From: Candidatus Equinaster intestinalis
GTDB taxonomy: Bacteria > Bacillota_A > Clostridia > Oscillospirales > Acutalibacteraceae
Direction of reading: 5' to 3'
DNA length: 13,230 nucleotides
NCBI GenBank assembly: GCA_018065375.1
Contig: JAGHTJ010000177.1
Location: 1 to 13,230, forward strand
A program made the position numbers and the translations under genes. The notes beneath the pieces were generated by a model. That model worked only from the letters and a program-made list of their open reading frames with translations. It was not told the DNA's origin and did not search any database. Positions 7,245-13,230 of this stretch are shown piece after piece. Each line of letters begins with the position of its first letter. Position 1 is the first letter of the stretch.

Positions 7245-7838
7245 ATGGATGTATTTGAGGAAGCCCTGTGTTTCGCCACACTGAAGCATAGCGGTCAGGT
7301 GCGAAAGCTTGCAAAAACGCCATACATACTGCATCCTATGGAGGTTGCGGCGATTGTCGGCACGATGACCGATGATAGGGAAGTGTTGGCGGCGGCGGTT
7401 TTACACGATACGGTTGAGGACACCGATACAACTCTTGAGGAGATTACCGAAAAATTCGGTAAGCGTGTATCTCTGCTTGTAATGACCGAAACCGAAGAAA
7501 AAAGGGCAGACCGACCTGCGGCAGAAACCTGGGAGCTGCGTAAAGAAGAAACGCTCATAATGCTTGAAAATTCGAAAGACATTAATGTTAAAATGATGTG
7601 GTTGGGTGATAAGCTCTCAAATATGCGCTCTTTCACTCGCGAATTCAGAAAGCGTGGAGATGCCGTTTGGCTGGCATTAAACCAAAAAGACCCGCTTAAG
7701 CAAAAATGGTATTATGTAAGAATTGCCAAAGCTTTAAGAGACCTTAAGGGTTACGACGCTTACAGAGAATATATCGAACTTGTAAAATTTGTATTTGAAG
7801 AACATCTCGGAGGTTATGATAATGAAATTCTCGGTTAA
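7245..7838 (+). CDS. Small HD-domain hydrolase, MESH1/RelA-SpoT hydrolase-like (putative small alarmone hydrolase)
   Basis: A 197-residue stand-alone HD protein resembling the hydrolase half of RelA/SpoT and metazoan MESH1, which remove pyrophosphate from (p)ppGpp. The visible motifs fit that subgroup rather than generic HD proteins: TPYILHP with H30, LHDTVEDT with H54, D55 and the E58-D59 pair, and GDKLSNMR with D122. The four expected metal ligands (H30, H54, D55, D122) are all present. A C-terminal KWYY segment follows, as in bacterial MESH1-like proteins. There is no synthetase, TGS or ACT domain, and the length is that of a single-domain enzyme. It heads a plus-strand operon and overlaps the STAS-kinase gene by 17 nt. 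The substrate is inferred: (p)ppGpp is most likely, but some MESH1-like enzymes take NADPH or other nucleotides. Confidence 0.85.
   Translation: MDVFEEALCFATLKHSGQVRKLAKTPYILHPMEVAAIVGTMTDDREVLAAAVLHDTVEDTDTTLEEITEKFGKRVSLLVMTETEEKRADRPAAETWELRKEETLIMLENSKDINVKMMWLGDKLSNMRSFTREFRKRGDAVWLALNQKDPLKQKWYYVRIAKALRDLKGYDAYREYIELVKFVFEEHLGGYDNEILG
7807..7813 (+). promoter_or_regulatory. Ribosome binding site that fixes the STAS-kinase start
   Basis: TCGGAGG lies inside the 3' end of the HD gene. It is 8 nt from the ATG at 7822 but only 2 nt from the ATG at 7816, and lies downstream of the ATG at 7789. This supports 7822 as the true start, 17 nt before the end of the upstream gene, so the second gene is probably translated by coupling. 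Confidence 0.75.
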
Positions 7839-8997
7839 TGAAAACAAAGCACTCACAATATTTTTGGAGGGCCGCATTGATTCGGGTAATGCCGATGTAC
7901 GCGGCGCTGAAATCGAACAGATTTTGAATGAAAATCCGCACGAAAGCGTTATTTTGGATGCCGATAATCTTGAGTATATCTCATCTGCCGGCTTGCGCGT
8001 TGTGCTCAAAACAAGAAAGGCTGAGCCTACCCTTAAAATCGAAAATGCATCAACCGATGTTTATGAGATTTTTGAAATGACCGGCTTTACCGAAATGATT
8101 CCCGTAAGCAAGGCTTACAGAAAGCTTTCGGTTGAGGGCTGTGAGGTTATCGGTCAGGGTGCCAACGGTAAGGTTTACCGCTTAGACCCCGATACAATTA
8201 TTAAGGTTTACCTTAACACCGACTGTTTGCCTGATATACACAGAGAGCGCGAGCTCGCCCGTAAAGCCTTTATTAAAGGTATTCCTACCGCTATTCCTTA
8301 TGATGTTGTTCGCGTTGGCGATAGCTACGGCTCGGTTTTCGAGCTTCTTAATGCAAAATCTTTTGCAAAGCTCATTAAAGCAGAGCCCGAAAACCTTGAT
8401 AAGTATGTTGAGCTCTATGTTGATTTGCTCAAAAAGATTCATTCTACCGAGCTTCAGGATGGCGAAATGCCCGATATGAAAGAGGTTGCTCTTAATTGGG
8501 CTTCTTTCCTTAAGGATTATCTCCCCGAGGACCAGTTCAATAAGCTTTATTCACTTGTTGAAGCAGTGCCCAAGGACAATCATATGATGCACGGCGACTA
8601 TCATATTAAAAATGTTATGATGCAAAACGACGAAGTTCTGCTTATTGATATGGATACTCTCTGCATGGGTCACCCCGTGTTTGAGATGGCTTCCGTATTC
8701 CTTGCTTACTGCGGTTACAGTGAAAACGACCACAGCATTTCCGAGAGCTTTATGGGTATTCCGCACGAAACCGCCGTTAAGATCTGGGAAAAGACATTGC
8801 GCCTCTATTTCGGCACTGACGATCCTGCTAAACTCGAGGAATATGAGAATAAGGCAAAGATTGTAGGCTACACCAGAATGATGCGCCGCACAATCCGCAG
8901 AAACGGTTTCGAAACCGAGCTCGGCAGAAAAGATATCGAGAGCTGCAAGCGCCACCTGGCAGAGCTTTTGCCTAAGGTTGATTCTCTCGTATTCTAA
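7822..8997 (+). CDS. STAS domain fused to an aminoglycoside-phosphotransferase-like kinase
   Basis: A 391-residue two-domain protein. Residues 1-95 are a STAS domain of the anti-sigma-factor-antagonist type, with the hallmark LEYISSAGLRVVL (50-62), whose S54/S55 align with the serine phosphorylated in SpoIIAA/RsbV. Residues about 105-385 form a kinase fold of the APH/choline-kinase type: glycine loop GQGANGKVY (111-119), lysine K128 in IIKVY, catalytic loop HGDYHIKN (257-264, D259 catalytic, N264 metal), and IDMD (275-278, D276 metal). All catalytic residues are present, so it should be active. The kinase part resembles the TIGR02172-type putative kinases, whose substrate is not known. It overlaps the HD alarmone-hydrolase-like gene and sits 19 nt before udp. 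No transmembrane segment or signal peptide. True aminoglycoside resistance is unlikely; a signalling or metabolic kinase fits better. Confidence 0.85.
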   Translation: MKFSVNENKALTIFLEGRIDSGNADVRGAEIEQILNENPHESVILDADNLEYISSAGLRVVLKTRKAEPTLKIENASTDVYEIFEMTGFTEMIPVSKAYRKLSVEGCEVIGQGANGKVYRLDPDTIIKVYLNTDCLPDIHRERELARKAFIKGIPTAIPYDVVRVGDSYGSVFELLNAKSFAKLIKAEPENLDKYVELYVDLLKKIHSTELQDGEMPDMKEVALNWASFLKDYLPEDQFNKLYSLVEAVPKDNHMMHGDYHIKNVMMQNDEVLLIDMDTLCMGHPVFEMASVFLAYCGYSENDHSISESFMGIPHETAVKIWEKTLRLYFGTDDPAKLEEYENKAKIVGYTRMMRRTIRRNGFETELGRKDIESCKRHLAELLPKVDSLVF

Positions 8998-9016
8998 TCG
9001 CGAAAGGTAATTTCAA

Positions 9017-9778
9017 ATGGAAATAATTCAGTCTTATCATATCGGCTTTAATGCGGGCCATGGCGCAAGATATGCCATTTTGCCCGGGGATCCCGGCAGA
9101 GTTGAAAAAATAGCAAAGCATCTTGATAACCCGAGATTTTTGTGCCAAAGCCGCGAGTATACCACCTGGATAGGTGAGCTTTGCGGCGAAAAGGTAATTG
9201 TTATGTCCACAGGTATGGGCGGACCTTCTACCGCAATCGGTGTTGAGGAGCTTTATCGCACCGGCGTTGATACTTTTTTGCGCATCGGCACCTGCGGCGG
9301 TATGCAGGAGGAGGTTATTGGCGGCGATGTTGTAATCGCTACCGGTGCCATTCGTATGGAGGGCACATCCAAAGAGTATGTCCCCGTAGAATTTCCTGCT
9401 GTGCCCGATATTGATGTAACCTCGGCGCTTATAAATTCGGCGAAGAATCTCGGCTACCCTTACCACGTCGGTATTGTTCAGTGTAAAGATTCTTTTTACG
9501 GTCAACATAATCCCGACCGTATGCCCATGGGATATGAGCTTAAGGATAAATGGCAGGCATGGATAAGAGCGGGTGCGCTCGCTTCCGAAATGGAGAGCGC
9601 CGCATTGTTCGTTGTTTCCTCGTTTTTGAGGGCTCGCGCAGGCTCGGCATTTATCTGCGTTTGGAATCAGGAAAGGGCAAACAAAGGCCTTTCCAACCCC
9701 GAGTGCCACGATACCGAAAAGGCTATTGATGTTGTTATCGGGGCAATTAAAGAACTTATCGAAAAAGATAAAAAGTAG
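9017..9778 (+). CDS. udp: Uridine phosphorylase
   Basis: Cytoplasmic phosphorylase that splits uridine with phosphate into uracil and ribose-1-phosphate (pyrimidine salvage). The length, 253 residues, equals the E. coli enzyme. Along the protein are the phosphate-binding [13 protein letters not shown] near the N-terminus, [23 protein letters not shown] with the conserved VEEL, the FLRIGTCGG phosphate loop, and the ribose-binding EMESA segment. SFYGQ replaces the FYPGQE region of E. coli Udp. The weak ribosome binding site GAAAGG (9002-9007) lies 9 nt before the ATG. With only 19 nt after the STAS-kinase stop and no promoter in between, it is probably co-transcribed with that gene. A broader NP-I family specificity, for example deoxyuridine or thymidine, cannot be excluded. 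Confidence 0.92.
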   Translation: MEIIQSYHIGFNAGHGARYAILPGDPGRVEKIAKHLDNPRFLCQSREYTTWIGELCGEKVIVMSTGMGGPSTAIGVEELYRTGVDTFLRIGTCGGMQEEVIGGDVVIATGAIRMEGTSKEYVPVEFPAVPDIDVTSALINSAKNLGYPYHVGIVQCKDSFYGQHNPDRMPMGYELKDKWQAWIRAGALASEMESAALFVVSSFLRARAGSAFICVWNQERANKGLSNPECHDTEKAIDVVIGAIKELIEKDKK

Positions 9779-9783
9779 TTAAA

Positions 9784-9805
9784 AAAGGACTCTGCAGAGT
9801 CCTTT
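9784..9805. terminator. Hairpin after udp, with its T tract on the minus strand
   Basis: Perfect 9-bp stem AAAGGACTC (9784-9792) with GAGTCCTTT (9797-9805) and loop TGCA. On the plus strand only three T follow before GCTGCG, a poor terminator for udp. On the minus strand the hairpin runs into TTTTTT, the canonical form. It may still slow or end udp transcription, but its polarity suits minus-strand RNA better. Confidence 0.6.
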
Positions 9806-9817
9806 GCTGCGCGTTCA

Positions 9818-9831
9818 TTTACAAATGTAAA
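9818..9831. promoter_or_regulatory. Palindrome TTTACA-AA-TGTAAA, possible repressor operator
   Basis: A 14-bp inverted repeat with 6-bp arms in the 111-nt gap before the ABC transporter genes. Its core TACA-AA-TGTA fits the TACAnnTGTA box bound by CopY/BlaI/MecI-type winged-helix repressors. No such regulator gene is in the window, and no clear -35/-10 pair was found around it, so function is inferred only from symmetry and position. Confidence 0.35.
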
Positions 9832-9889
9832 ATCAAGCGGCGGGCTCTTCAAAAAACTTTTCAAATAATAAAAAAGAGGATTTTTTGCT

Positions 9890-10600
9890 ATGCTGAAAAT
9901 TGAGCACTTAACTAAAAAATACGGTGATAAATGCGCTGTTGATGATTTAACACTCCATATTGAAAAAGGCGAAATTTACGGCTTTATAGGTCACAACGGC
10001 GCCGGTAAAACCACAACCCTTAAAAGCGTTGCAGGTATATTGCGCTTTGAAAAAGGCGAGATTTATATTGACGGTAAAAGCATTAAAACCGAGCCGATTG
10101 CCTGCAAAAAACAGATTGCATATATTCCCGATGACCCGGATTTATATGATTTTATGACCGGTAACGCCTATCTTAATTTTATTGGCGATATTTATGAGGT
10201 TCCGATTGATGTCCGCACCGAAAAAATAGCCAAGCTTGCCGCAGATTTTGAGCTTACCGATAATCTGGCTCAGCCGATTTCATCCTATTCTCACGGTATG
10301 AAGCAAAAGCTTGCCATAATTTCGGCTTGGATGCATTCTCCGAAGCTTATTATTATGGATGAGCCCTTTGTCGGACTCGACCCAAAAGCCGCGCATACCC
10401 TTAAAATAATGATGCGAGAGGTATGTGTCGAGGGCGGTGCAATATTCTTTTCAACCCATGTGCTTGAGGGTGCCGAAAAGCTTTGCGATAAGGTTGCTAT
10501 TATTAAAAACGGTCAGCTTATAAAATCGGGTACTATGGAAGAGGTTAAGGGCGACGATTCCCTTGAATCTGTTTTCTTGGAGTTGGTAGACAATGCTTAA
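9890..10600 (+). CDS. ABC transporter ATP-binding protein
   Basis: The 236-residue ATPase subunit of an ABC-2-type exporter. Walker A is GHNGAGKT (34-41). The signature motif is the divergent SYSHGMKQK (132-140), common in drug and peptide exporter ATPases in place of LSGGQ. Walker B ends in MDEP with D157 and catalytic E158, followed by the D-loop GLDP. The switch histidine is H190 in FSTHVLEGAE. All catalytic positions are intact. The start ATG has AGAGGA 9 nt upstream, inside an A6...T6 flanked stretch. The last 8 nt overlap the permease gene (ATGCTTAA), showing a coupled pair. No clear sigma-A promoter is visible in the preceding gap; a TACAnnTGTA palindrome lies 59 nt upstream. The transported substrate cannot be told from sequence. 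Confidence 0.93.
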   Translation: MLKIEHLTKKYGDKCAVDDLTLHIEKGEIYGFIGHNGAGKTTTLKSVAGILRFEKGEIYIDGKSIKTEPIACKKQIAYIPDDPDLYDFMTGNAYLNFIGDIYEVPIDVRTEKIAKLAADFELTDNLAQPISSYSHGMKQKLAIISAWMHSPKLIIMDEPFVGLDPKAAHTLKIMMREVCVEGGAIFFSTHVLEGAEKLCDKVAIIKNGQLIKSGTMEEVKGDDSLESVFLELVDNA

Positions 10601-12212
10601 GGCTCTGGTTAAAAAACAGTTTACCGAAACTTTTCGCTCGTATTTTGTAAATAACAAAACCGGTAAGTCTCGCTCAAAAGGCGGCATTTTCGGTATGTTC
10701 GCTCTTTTTGCGTTTACTATGCTTACCCTCTGCATGGTTTTCTTCGGTTTATCAAGTACGATGGGTATGCTCTTAACGGTACCGGGCTATGAATGGCTGT
10801 ATTTTTCGCTTATAGGTATTATTTCACTGCTTTTCGGTACTTTCGGCAGTGTGTTCAATACCTTTGCATCTCTTTATCTTGCAAAGGATAACGAACTGCT
10901 TTTATCAATGCCGATACCGCAGAGTAAAATTCTTTTTTCGAGAATGACAACCGTTTTCGGCCTCAGCTTTTTATATGGCGGAGTTGTTTGGCTGCCTGCG
11001 GTGATTTACTATATTATTTTTGCGGCATCAAACGGCATACTAAACCCGCTTGCGGTGATATTTTCGGTTTTGCTTTTATTTATAATTCCGTTTTTTGTAA
11101 CAGCGATAACCTGCGCACTCGGTTGGGTTATTGCCGCCATTTCGGTAAGAATAAAGAATAAGAGTTTTCTGACCGTTTTAATTTCACTCCTTTTCTTCGG
11201 AGCTTACTATTTTGTTTGCATTCGTTCTTCTTCGATAATTACATCGGTATTAAATAACAGTACCGCTTTCGGTAATGCCATTAAAACATGGTTAAATCTT
11301 GCTTATCAGCTCGGCAGCGCCGCATCGGGCAATATCGGCTCAATGCTCATATTTACCGCTGTTACCGCGGCTGTATTCGGTTTGTGTTTCTTTATACTTT
11401 CCAAAACATTTGCTAAGATACTTACCCAAAAAAGCGGAGATAAAAAGGCCAATGTTAAAAAGCCCGCCAAAGCTTCGGCTCACGGTTCTAAAAACGCTCT
11501 GCTTTTGCGCGAGTTCAAAAGATTTGCAAGCAGTCCGAATTATATGCTCAACTGCGGTTTAGGTCTTGTATTGATTCTTATATTTACCGTAGCCGCAATA
11601 ATTAAGCGAAACGCTTTGTTCGCCGCTCTTGCCGAAATGGCAGGTGAGGGAACTGACCTTACAAAATATATAATAATCGTAATAGCTTTCGTTTTTGTTT
11701 CGATTTTATCAATAGGCGGTATTGCATCACCTTCGGTAGCACTCGAAGGCAAGCGCATCTGGATAATAAAGAGCCTGCCTGTATCGACAGCAGATATACT
11801 TATCGCAAAGGAAAGACTGCATATAATTCCCAATGCGGTTGTTGCCGTTCCTTGCAGTATAGCCCTCGCCATTGCAATGCAGGGAGATGCGTTTACAGCG
11901 GTTGCGCTCGCGGCATTTATATTTGCGTTTGTAAGATTCAGTGCAATAGTTTGCCTGCTTTTCGGTCTTAAAAACCCGAATCTTAGTTGGGTAAGCGAGA
12001 CAACGGTTATCAAGCAGGATATAAATATTCTCGTTTCAATGCTTGTAAATTGGCTTTCGGGCGTTGCCCTTTGCGCAGGCTTTTTCCTGCTCAAAAACCG
12101 TATCGGCGTTTCCGATTATTTCTGCCTTGCATTTGCCGCAACTACGATCATCGGCTCTTTGCTTAAAAAGCTGTTGCTCACTAAGGGAGTCGAATCTTTC
12201 GATAATCTTTAA
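10593..12212 (+). CDS. ABC-2-type exporter permease, about 12 TM segments
   Basis: A 539-residue membrane subunit partnered with the preceding ATPase. Hydrophobic segments lie at roughly 32-55, 73-96, 125-145, 152-184, 191-210, 249-269, 320-340, 360-380, 410-432, 435-460, 480-500 and 508-525. A Lys/Ala/Ser-rich cytoplasmic linker (about 275-312) separates two similar halves. Each half has a TM-flanking segment of the same kind, SMPIPQSKILFSRM (from 105) and SLPVSTADILIAKE (from 394), suggesting an old internal duplication of a six-TM unit. A single fused permease would then serve as both half-channels with an ATPase homodimer. The ATG at 10593 overlaps the ATPase stop by 8 nt, with GGAG 10 nt upstream. 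Ends in a strong terminator. Substrate unknown; small lipids, peptides or antimicrobials are typical for the family. Confidence 0.87.
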   Translation: MLKALVKKQFTETFRSYFVNNKTGKSRSKGGIFGMFALFAFTMLTLCMVFFGLSSTMGMLLTVPGYEWLYFSLIGIISLLFGTFGSVFNTFASLYLAKDNELLLSMPIPQSKILFSRMTTVFGLSFLYGGVVWLPAVIYYIIFAASNGILNPLAVIFSVLLLFIIPFFVTAITCALGWVIAAISVRIKNKSFLTVLISLLFFGAYYFVCIRSSSIITSVLNNSTAFGNAIKTWLNLAYQLGSAASGNIGSMLIFTAVTAAVFGLCFFILSKTFAKILTQKSGDKKANVKKPAKASAHGSKNALLLREFKRFASSPNYMLNCGLGLVLILIFTVAAIIKRNALFAALAEMAGEGTDLTKYIIIVIAFVFVSILSIGGIASPSVALEGKRIWIIKSLPVSTADILIAKERLHIIPNAVVAVPCSIALAIAMQGDAFTAVALAAFIFAFVRFSAIVCLLFGLKNPNLSWVSETTVIKQDINILVSMLVNWLSGVALCAGFFLLKNRIGVSDYFCLAFAATTIIGSLLKKLLLTKGVESFDNL

Positions 12213-12226
12213 TTTATAATTAAAAT

Positions 12227-12260
12227 AAAACCCCGTTATGCATTGCATAACGGGGTTTTT
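12227..12260. terminator. Bidirectional terminator (ABC permease / amino acid dehydrogenase)
   Basis: Perfect 15-bp stem, AAAACCCCGTTATGC (12227-12241) with GCATAACGGGGTTTT (12245-12259), and a 3-nt ATT loop. T runs flank it on both strands. It lies between the permease stop (12212) and the dehydrogenase stop (12273-12275), ending both convergent genes. Confidence 0.92.
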
Positions 12261-12272
12261 GATTTACTGAGA

Positions 12273-13230
12273 TTACTTAAGGCCGTTCTTAAGGCGTTCT
12301 TCAGCGAAACGCTGAGCGATAACACCTTCGGGCTCGCCGGTAGATTTAGACTCTTCAACAATGTTGTAAACAGTGTTGTAGATGTTCTTAACCTGCTTAA
12401 TAACCTTTTCCTTATCGTAGGTTGTAAATGCCTCCTGAGCTGCGTTGATAACGCCGCCGCCGTTGATAATAAAGTCAGGCGCATAAACTATGCCTTTCTT
12501 CTTGAGCTCAACGCCGCACTGGTCGGTAAGGAGAACATTGTTTGCACCGCCTGCAACAGCTTTGCAGCGAAGCTGGGGAATAGTAAATTCATTGATGATG
12601 GCACCGAGAGCGCAGGGTGAGAATACATCGCATTCAACACCGTAGATGTCCTTTTCGCGAACTTCTACTGCACCGAGCTCTGCAATGGCTTTTTCCATAG
12701 CCTTGCGGTTGCTGTGAACGCAGGCAACTACCTTTGCACCGGCATCATGAACATATTTCGCAACACCGTAACCAACATTGCCAAGACCCTGAATTGCTAT
12801 TGTGCGACCGGTAAGGTCATCGGTGCCGTAGATAGATTTCATTGTTGCTTTGATACCCTCAAATACACCGAGAGCGGTGAAAGGTGAGGGGTTACCGCTT
12901 ACATTAGCGCGGCCAACAACATATTCGGTTTTGCGCATAATGTAGTCCATATCGCGGGTATCGGTGTTAACATCCTCGGCAGTGTAATATCTGCCCTTAA
13001 GAGATTCAACAGCTTCGCCGTAAGCTTCCATAAGCTCAGGGGTGCGCTGTGAGGGGTCAGCGATAATAACACCTTTACCGCCGCCAACCGGAAGACCTGC
13101 AGCTGCGTTCTTAAAGCTCATACCGCGAGAAAGACGAAGTACATCAAAAAGTGCATCGTCAAAGTTCGGGTAGGGCCATAAACGGCAGCCACCGAGAGCA
13201 GGGCCGAGATTTGTATTATGAATTGCTATA
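12273..13230 (-). CDS. Leucine dehydrogenase-like Glu/Leu/Phe/Val dehydrogenase (N-terminus outside window)
   Basis: Oxidative deamination of branched-chain amino acids to 2-keto acids, or the reverse amination. The frame stays open to base 13229, so the ATG at 13119-13121 is internal; 318 residues are visible, and about 45 of the usual 360-odd are missing. The N-terminal catalytic domain shows HNTNLGPALGGCR, the substrate lysines in KNAAAGLPVGGGK, and TAEDV with the catalytic Asp. The SGNPSP segment follows, then the Rossmann fold GLGNVG. The stretches GVECDVFSPCALGAIIN and APDFIINGGGVIN closely follow leucine dehydrogenases rather than glutamate dehydrogenases. After the second Rossmann strand the sequence is ACVHSNRK, where NAD-dependent leucine dehydrogenases have VTDIN, so the usual acidic ribose-binding residue is not evident. 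Promoter and true start lie outside. It may feed branched-chain fatty acid or amino acid metabolism. Confidence 0.92.
   Translation of the reverse strand, partial: IAIHNTNLGPALGGCRLWPYPNFDDALFDVLRLSRGMSFKNAAAGLPVGGGKGVIIADPSQRTPELMEAYGEAVESLKGRYYTAEDVNTDTRDMDYIMRKTEYVVGRANVSGNPSPFTALGVFEGIKATMKSIYGTDDLTGRTIAIQGLGNVGYGVAKYVHDAGAKVVACVHSNRKAMEKAIAELGAVEVREKDIYGVECDVFSPCALGAIINEFTIPQLRCKAVAGGANNVLLTDQCGVELKKKGIVYAPDFIINGGGVINAAQEAFTTYDKEKVIKQVKNIYNTVYNIVEESKSTGEPEGVIAQRFAEERLKNGLK

Noticed and set aside
7789..7821. Earlier starts (7789, 7816) for the STAS-kinase gene
   Set aside because: The GGAGG at 7809-7813 is 8 nt from the ATG at 7822 but only 2 nt from 7816 and downstream of 7789; the STAS fold also begins naturally at MKFSV.
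8182..8955. Minus-strand frames at 8182-8442 and 8551-8955
   Set aside because: Antisense shadows of the STAS-kinase gene, whose catalytic motifs prove the plus strand is coding.
7822..8997. Aminoglycoside resistance gene
   Set aside because: The kinase shares the APH fold motifs only; the STAS fusion and the chromosomal operon context do not fit a resistance determinant.
8972..9709. Minus-strand 245-residue open frame opposite udp
   Set aside because: Long, but udp on the other strand matches its family end to end; the shadow shows no domain.
11540..12094. Minus-strand frame opposite the ABC permease
   Set aside because: Shadow of a hydrophobic coding region; no ribosome binding site or recognisable motif.
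12243..12620. Plus-strand frame starting inside the terminator
   Set aside because: Begins within the hairpin at 12227-12260 and is antisense to the dehydrogenase gene.
13119..13121. ATG as the start of the leucine dehydrogenase gene
   Set aside because: The same frame continues to the window edge with family-conserved sequence (HNTNLGPALGGCR), so this Met is internal.

Overview
The window reads as ordinary chromosomal DNA from a low-to-moderate GC Firmicute, most likely a gut-type Clostridia (Oscillospiraceae/Ruminococcaceae-like). This is inferred from strong AGGAGG-type ribosome binding sites, a Firmicute-style lipoprotein signal, TGnTATAAT promoters, a leucine-dehydrogenase-type enzyme and the absence of mobile DNA. 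No marker gene settles the genus. No tRNA, rRNA, CRISPR array, insertion sequence or phage gene was seen.

Layout, left to right. (1) The 3' end of murC (peptidoglycan precursor synthesis) converges, through a shared hairpin terminator, on a minus-strand P-type cation ATPase. The ATPase keeps its ion-binding residues but has altered catalytic motifs. (2) A divergent promoter region (3143-3267) then drives a plus-strand operon, prmA-prfB-trigger-factor-like lipoprotein: ribosomal protein L11 methylation, translation termination, and folding of exported proteins. The genes overlap by 1 nt or sit 2 nt apart. (3) A perfect bidirectional terminator separates this operon from a minus-strand hemolysin III/TrhA-type membrane protein. 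(4) A second divergent promoter region (7103-7244) starts a three-gene plus-strand unit. It encodes a small MESH1-like HD hydrolase (probably acting on alarmones), a STAS-domain/aminoglycoside-phosphotransferase-like kinase fusion, and uridine phosphorylase. (5) After a 111-nt gap with an oddly oriented hairpin and a TACAnnTGTA palindrome comes a two-gene ABC exporter (ATPase plus a permease of about 12 TM segments). (6) A third convergent bidirectional terminator separates this from a minus-strand leucine-dehydrogenase-like gene that runs off the right edge.

The strongest candidate for an undescribed system is the unit at 7245-8997 (with udp at 9017-9778): an apparent alarmone hydrolase translationally coupled to a fusion of an anti-anti-sigma-like STAS module with a small-molecule-type kinase. 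This suggests a signalling cassette, but its substrate and partners cannot be read from sequence. The second is the P-type ATPase, whose DKTGT and TGDGxND signatures are both altered while its transport-site residues are kept. All genes here are compactly packed and every convergent pair shares one hairpin.
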